From: Paenibacillus pinihumi DSM 23905 = JCM 16419 | Lineage (GTDB): Bacteria; Bacillota; Bacilli; Paenibacillales; Paenibacillaceae | DNA: 64,000 nt | Reading direction: 5' to 3' | Assembly: GCF_000422505.1 (NCBI RefSeq) | Contig: NZ_AULX01000026.1 | Coordinates: forward strand, 62,001-126,000 | Shown here: piece after piece, positions 61,968-64,000 of the stretch | Layout: each line of letters starts with the position of its first letter | How positions within the stretch are numbered: the first letter of the stretch is position 1 | Notes under the pieces: generated by a model | The model's input: the letters and a program-made list of their open reading frames with translations, nothing else | Databases searched by the model: none | Told to the model about the DNA's origin: nothing | Made by a program: the position numbers and the translations under genes

Positions 61968-63458
61968 TTGTATGACGATTCATTTGAACAAGCAATTCCA
62001 ATTCAGGAAGTAGCGCTAATCAGACTGTGGAATACGCCGCTATTTCCGGTAGCTGTTATGTTTGACCATAATCGTGTGATCACCGCAGTAAACCGACAAT
62101 TTAAGGAGCAGACAGGGCTGTTGGAGAAAGAAATGGTCGGTTTGGCCTTTTCGGAAGTATTCCACTTGGTTGAAAGCGGCCCTAACGTCGTCATGGAAAT
62201 GCCTGGCCGCCATGTGCAGATCAGGACAGCGAGCGGCGAGGTCATGGAGTTTGATTTCCACATGATTATGTTAGAGACGGATTCAACGGAGTGCAAGCAT
62301 CTGGCTCTCTTGTCGAACGGAACGGTTAAGACGCGCACCTTGCTGCAACAGTTTGCGATGACCTTCTTGAAGGATGAGAACCTTGGTGTGATCCTGATGC
62401 AGCCGGACTTCAGGGTGAGCGATATGAGCCCGCTGGCCTGCAGGGTACTTGGCGTGAATCCGAAGGAAGTGATTGGCTGTACAATGGACAGGGTGTTCCA
62501 TCAGGCTCCTGCGGAGCATCGGATGCTCAAGCAGATGGTGATCGAGGAAATTCCCGTACATAACTATCCGCTGCGCCGGATGCGTGGGGGTGAACGCTGG
62601 GAACTGCTAATGGATGCGAATCTGCTCCGTGATGAAAGGGGACGCCTGCTTGGGGCTTATGTCATTTTCAAGGATGTCTCCAATTTGCGCTCTCTGGAGG
62701 AACAAGTGCAGCGCAGTGACCGTCTGTCGATGATCGGGCAGATTGCGGCGGGAACCGCACATGAAATCCGGAATCCGCTTACCGCCATCAAGGGCTTTCT
62801 GCAGATGTTCAAAAAGACATTGCGCGACAAGGAACTCAATAAGGAATACGGCTACACTGAAATTATGCTCACAGAGATTGACCGGATTAATGATCTTGTA
62901 AGCGAGTTCTTGCTGCTGAGCAAGCATAAGGATATTGTTTATGATCTCGTAGATCTTGGCGTCGTGCTGCGTGAGATTATGCCGATTGTGCGGAGTGAGG
63001 CGCTGCTGCACGGGATGACGATCCAGTTTGACTCTGAGCGCTGGCTGCCCAAGGTTGTCGCGGACCGGGAGATGCTCAAGCAGGTGTTTTTGAATATATG
63101 CAAGAATGGCATTGAGGCTATGAGCCGGGGCGGCGTGCTGACCATCTCTGGCCGGATCGAACGGGAGAATGGCTTCGGGCGCTGGGTCAATATTGATATT
63201 CATGACACAGGTCCCGGTATTCCCCCATCAATTATGGATAAAATGTTCGACCCCTTTGTCACCACCAAGGAAAGCGGGACAGGGCTGGGGCTTTCGGTAT
63301 GCCAGCGGATTATTCACGATATGGGAGGCGTAATCAGGGCCGCCTCCAAGGGGGACGGGACTACCTTCACGGTGAGCATCCCCTGCTCTGTAGACGACAA
63401 GCACAACGCCAGCTATTCGGTAATAAACGGGGAAGAATCCAATTCACTTTCTTCTTGA
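61968..63458 (+). CDS. PAS-domain sensor histidine kinase (sporulation-kinase type)
   Basis: Cytosolic kinase of 496 residues with no membrane segment: two PAS-like domains (about 25-115 and 135-245), then HisKA with phospho-acceptor His in 'GTAHEIRNPLTAIKGF' near residue 265 and HATPase with 'FLNICKNGIEAM', 'DTGPGIPPSIMDKMF' and 'GTGLGLSVCQRI'. The H-box layout is that of KinA/KinE-type phosphorelay kinases, which phosphorylate Spo0F. No response regulator gene adjoins it. The start is TTG at 61968 with aaagaggtgag upstream. Role in sporulation is inferred. Confidence 0.88.
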   Translation: MYDDSFEQAIPIQEVALIRLWNTPLFPVAVMFDHNRVITAVNRQFKEQTGLLEKEMVGLAFSEVFHLVESGPNVVMEMPGRHVQIRTASGEVMEFDFHMIMLETDSTECKHLALLSNGTVKTRTLLQQFAMTFLKDENLGVILMQPDFRVSDMSPLACRVLGVNPKEVIGCTMDRVFHQAPAEHRMLKQMVIEEIPVHNYPLRRMRGGERWELLMDANLLRDERGRLLGAYVIFKDVSNLRSLEEQVQRSDRLSMIGQIAAGTAHEIRNPLTAIKGFLQMFKKTLRDKELNKEYGYTEIMLTEIDRINDLVSEFLLLSKHKDIVYDLVDLGVVLREIMPIVRSEALLHGMTIQFDSERWLPKVVADREMLKQVFLNICKNGIEAMSRGGVLTISGRIERENGFGRWVNIDIHDTGPGIPPSIMDKMFDPFVTTKESGTGLGLSVCQRIIHDMGGVIRAASKGDGTTFTVSIPCSVDDKHNASYSVINGEESNSLSS

Positions 63459-63630
63459 ATCCGCCCATGATTTCCCTGTATACATATCCAGGTGCATGTG
63501 TTGAAATAGAAGAATTCATAAAATTCCCATGCGGATATTCTTATGAATCGTGCCAACCCGCTGCTGCTTCCGGCAGCCAAGTACAGTCCCGGTACTTCCG
63601 CCGGCAGTCAGGGTATGTCCAAAAGCCGTT

Positions 63631-63658
63631 TTCGCATCAGATCAGGATAGTGTATAAT
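63631..63658 (+). promoter_or_regulatory. Promoter of dnaX
   Basis: TTCGCA (63631-63636), 16 bp, TATAAT (63653-63658), 48 bp before the GTG start. Confidence 0.55.
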
Positions 63659-63705
63659 AGTTTCATCGGCTTAAAAAGCAATAGCAGAGGAAAGGAAAGG
63701 TTCGC

Positions 63706-64000
63706 GTGTCCCACATCGCTTTGTATCGCGCCTGGCGTCCACAGACATTCCGGGATATGGTAGGACAACAGCATATTATCCAGACGCTGCAGAATGCCAT
63801 TGGGGAACAGCGTATTTCCCATGCTTATTTGTTTAACGGGCCAAGGGGGACAGGGAAGACGACCACTGCAAAAGTTTTCGCCAAGGCGATTAACTGCCGC
63901 CAGGGTCCTTCGCTTGAACCGTGCAACGAATGCGAGGCTTGTACCGGTATTACAGCCGGTTCCATCATGGATGTTGTCGAGATTGACGCTGCCTCCAATC
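63706..64000 (+). CDS. dnaX: DNA polymerase III subunit gamma/tau (3' end outside window)
   Basis: Clamp-loader ATPase of the replicative polymerase; the first 98 codons are present and the frame runs off the window. The beginning 'ALYRAWRPQTFRDMVGQ' is diagnostic, Walker A is 'GPRGTGKTT', and the four-Cys zinc module starts with 'INCRQG' followed by 'EPCNECEAC'. The start is GTG at 63706 with ggaaagg upstream. The SRP RNA-to-dnaX order is conserved, except that a kinase gene lies between them here. Confidence 0.96.
   Translation, partial: MSHIALYRAWRPQTFRDMVGQQHIIQTLQNAIGEQRISHAYLFNGPRGTGKTTTAKVFAKAINCRQGPSLEPCNECEACTGITAGSIMDVVEIDAASN

Overview
The window is a stretch of chromosome from a spore-forming, low-to-moderate GC Bacillota, most likely Paenibacillus or a close relative. 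The evidence is the conserved block argS, rpoE (delta subunit), pyrG, spo0F, fbaA, murA, rho, rpmE, SRP RNA and dnaX, together with Bacillus-type regulators: a T-box, a CTP-sensed pyrG attenuator, c-di-GMP and c-di-AMP riboswitches, ECF-sigma promoters and a sigma-H-like spo0F promoter. I saw no phage, insertion sequence, CRISPR array or tRNA gene.

Layout. 1-8.4 kb: two ABC operons, a peptide-type importer (solute binder, two permeases, fused double ATPase) and a TrpX-type lipoprotein/permease/ATPase importer. 8.5-9.1 kb: a small AT-rich gene (DUF6881-like) and a start-less coding remnant. 9.1-28.5 kb, nearly all on the minus strand: envelope and stress functions. These are two copper-amine-oxidase-N (stalk) proteins, a VanZ-RDD fusion, a Bce-type two-component/ABC module, an HNH protein, a chemoreceptor behind a c-di-GMP-I riboswitch, a mechanosensitive channel, an ECF sigma/anti-sigma pair, a photolyase, an NlpC/P60 hydrolase behind a c-di-AMP riboswitch, and an M1 metallopeptidase. 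Three similar ECF promoters suggest that the sigma factor controls itself and both stalk-domain proteins.

28.7-46.5 kb: ywhD, then a region absent from the equivalent place in Bacillus subtilis (isomerase, AraC regulator, MATE pump, DUF2809), then an eight-gene, tightly overlapping operon at 33.7-42.2 kb. That operon encodes a ketoacyl synthase III, an ATP-grasp ligase, an OleD-like reductase, a metallo-beta-lactamase-fold hydrolase, an F390-synthetase-type adenylating enzyme, a GNAT-like protein, an SDR and an M50B-like membrane protein. It looks like an undescribed acyl-derived biosynthetic pathway and is the main discovery candidate. Conserved synteny resumes with a PBP1A, speE and speB.

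46.6-64 kb: an arginine-type T-box (specifier CGC) that is not next to any large gene in its own orientation. An oppositely oriented AraC gene lies between it and ywiB-argS. Then come a subtilase, the housekeeping block, a radical SAM protein between rho and rpmE, a lipoprotein gene whose Shine-Dalgarno sequence lies inside the rpmE terminator, the SRP RNA, a PAS histidine kinase and the 5' part of dnaX. All family assignments come from reading motifs by eye; no database search was run.
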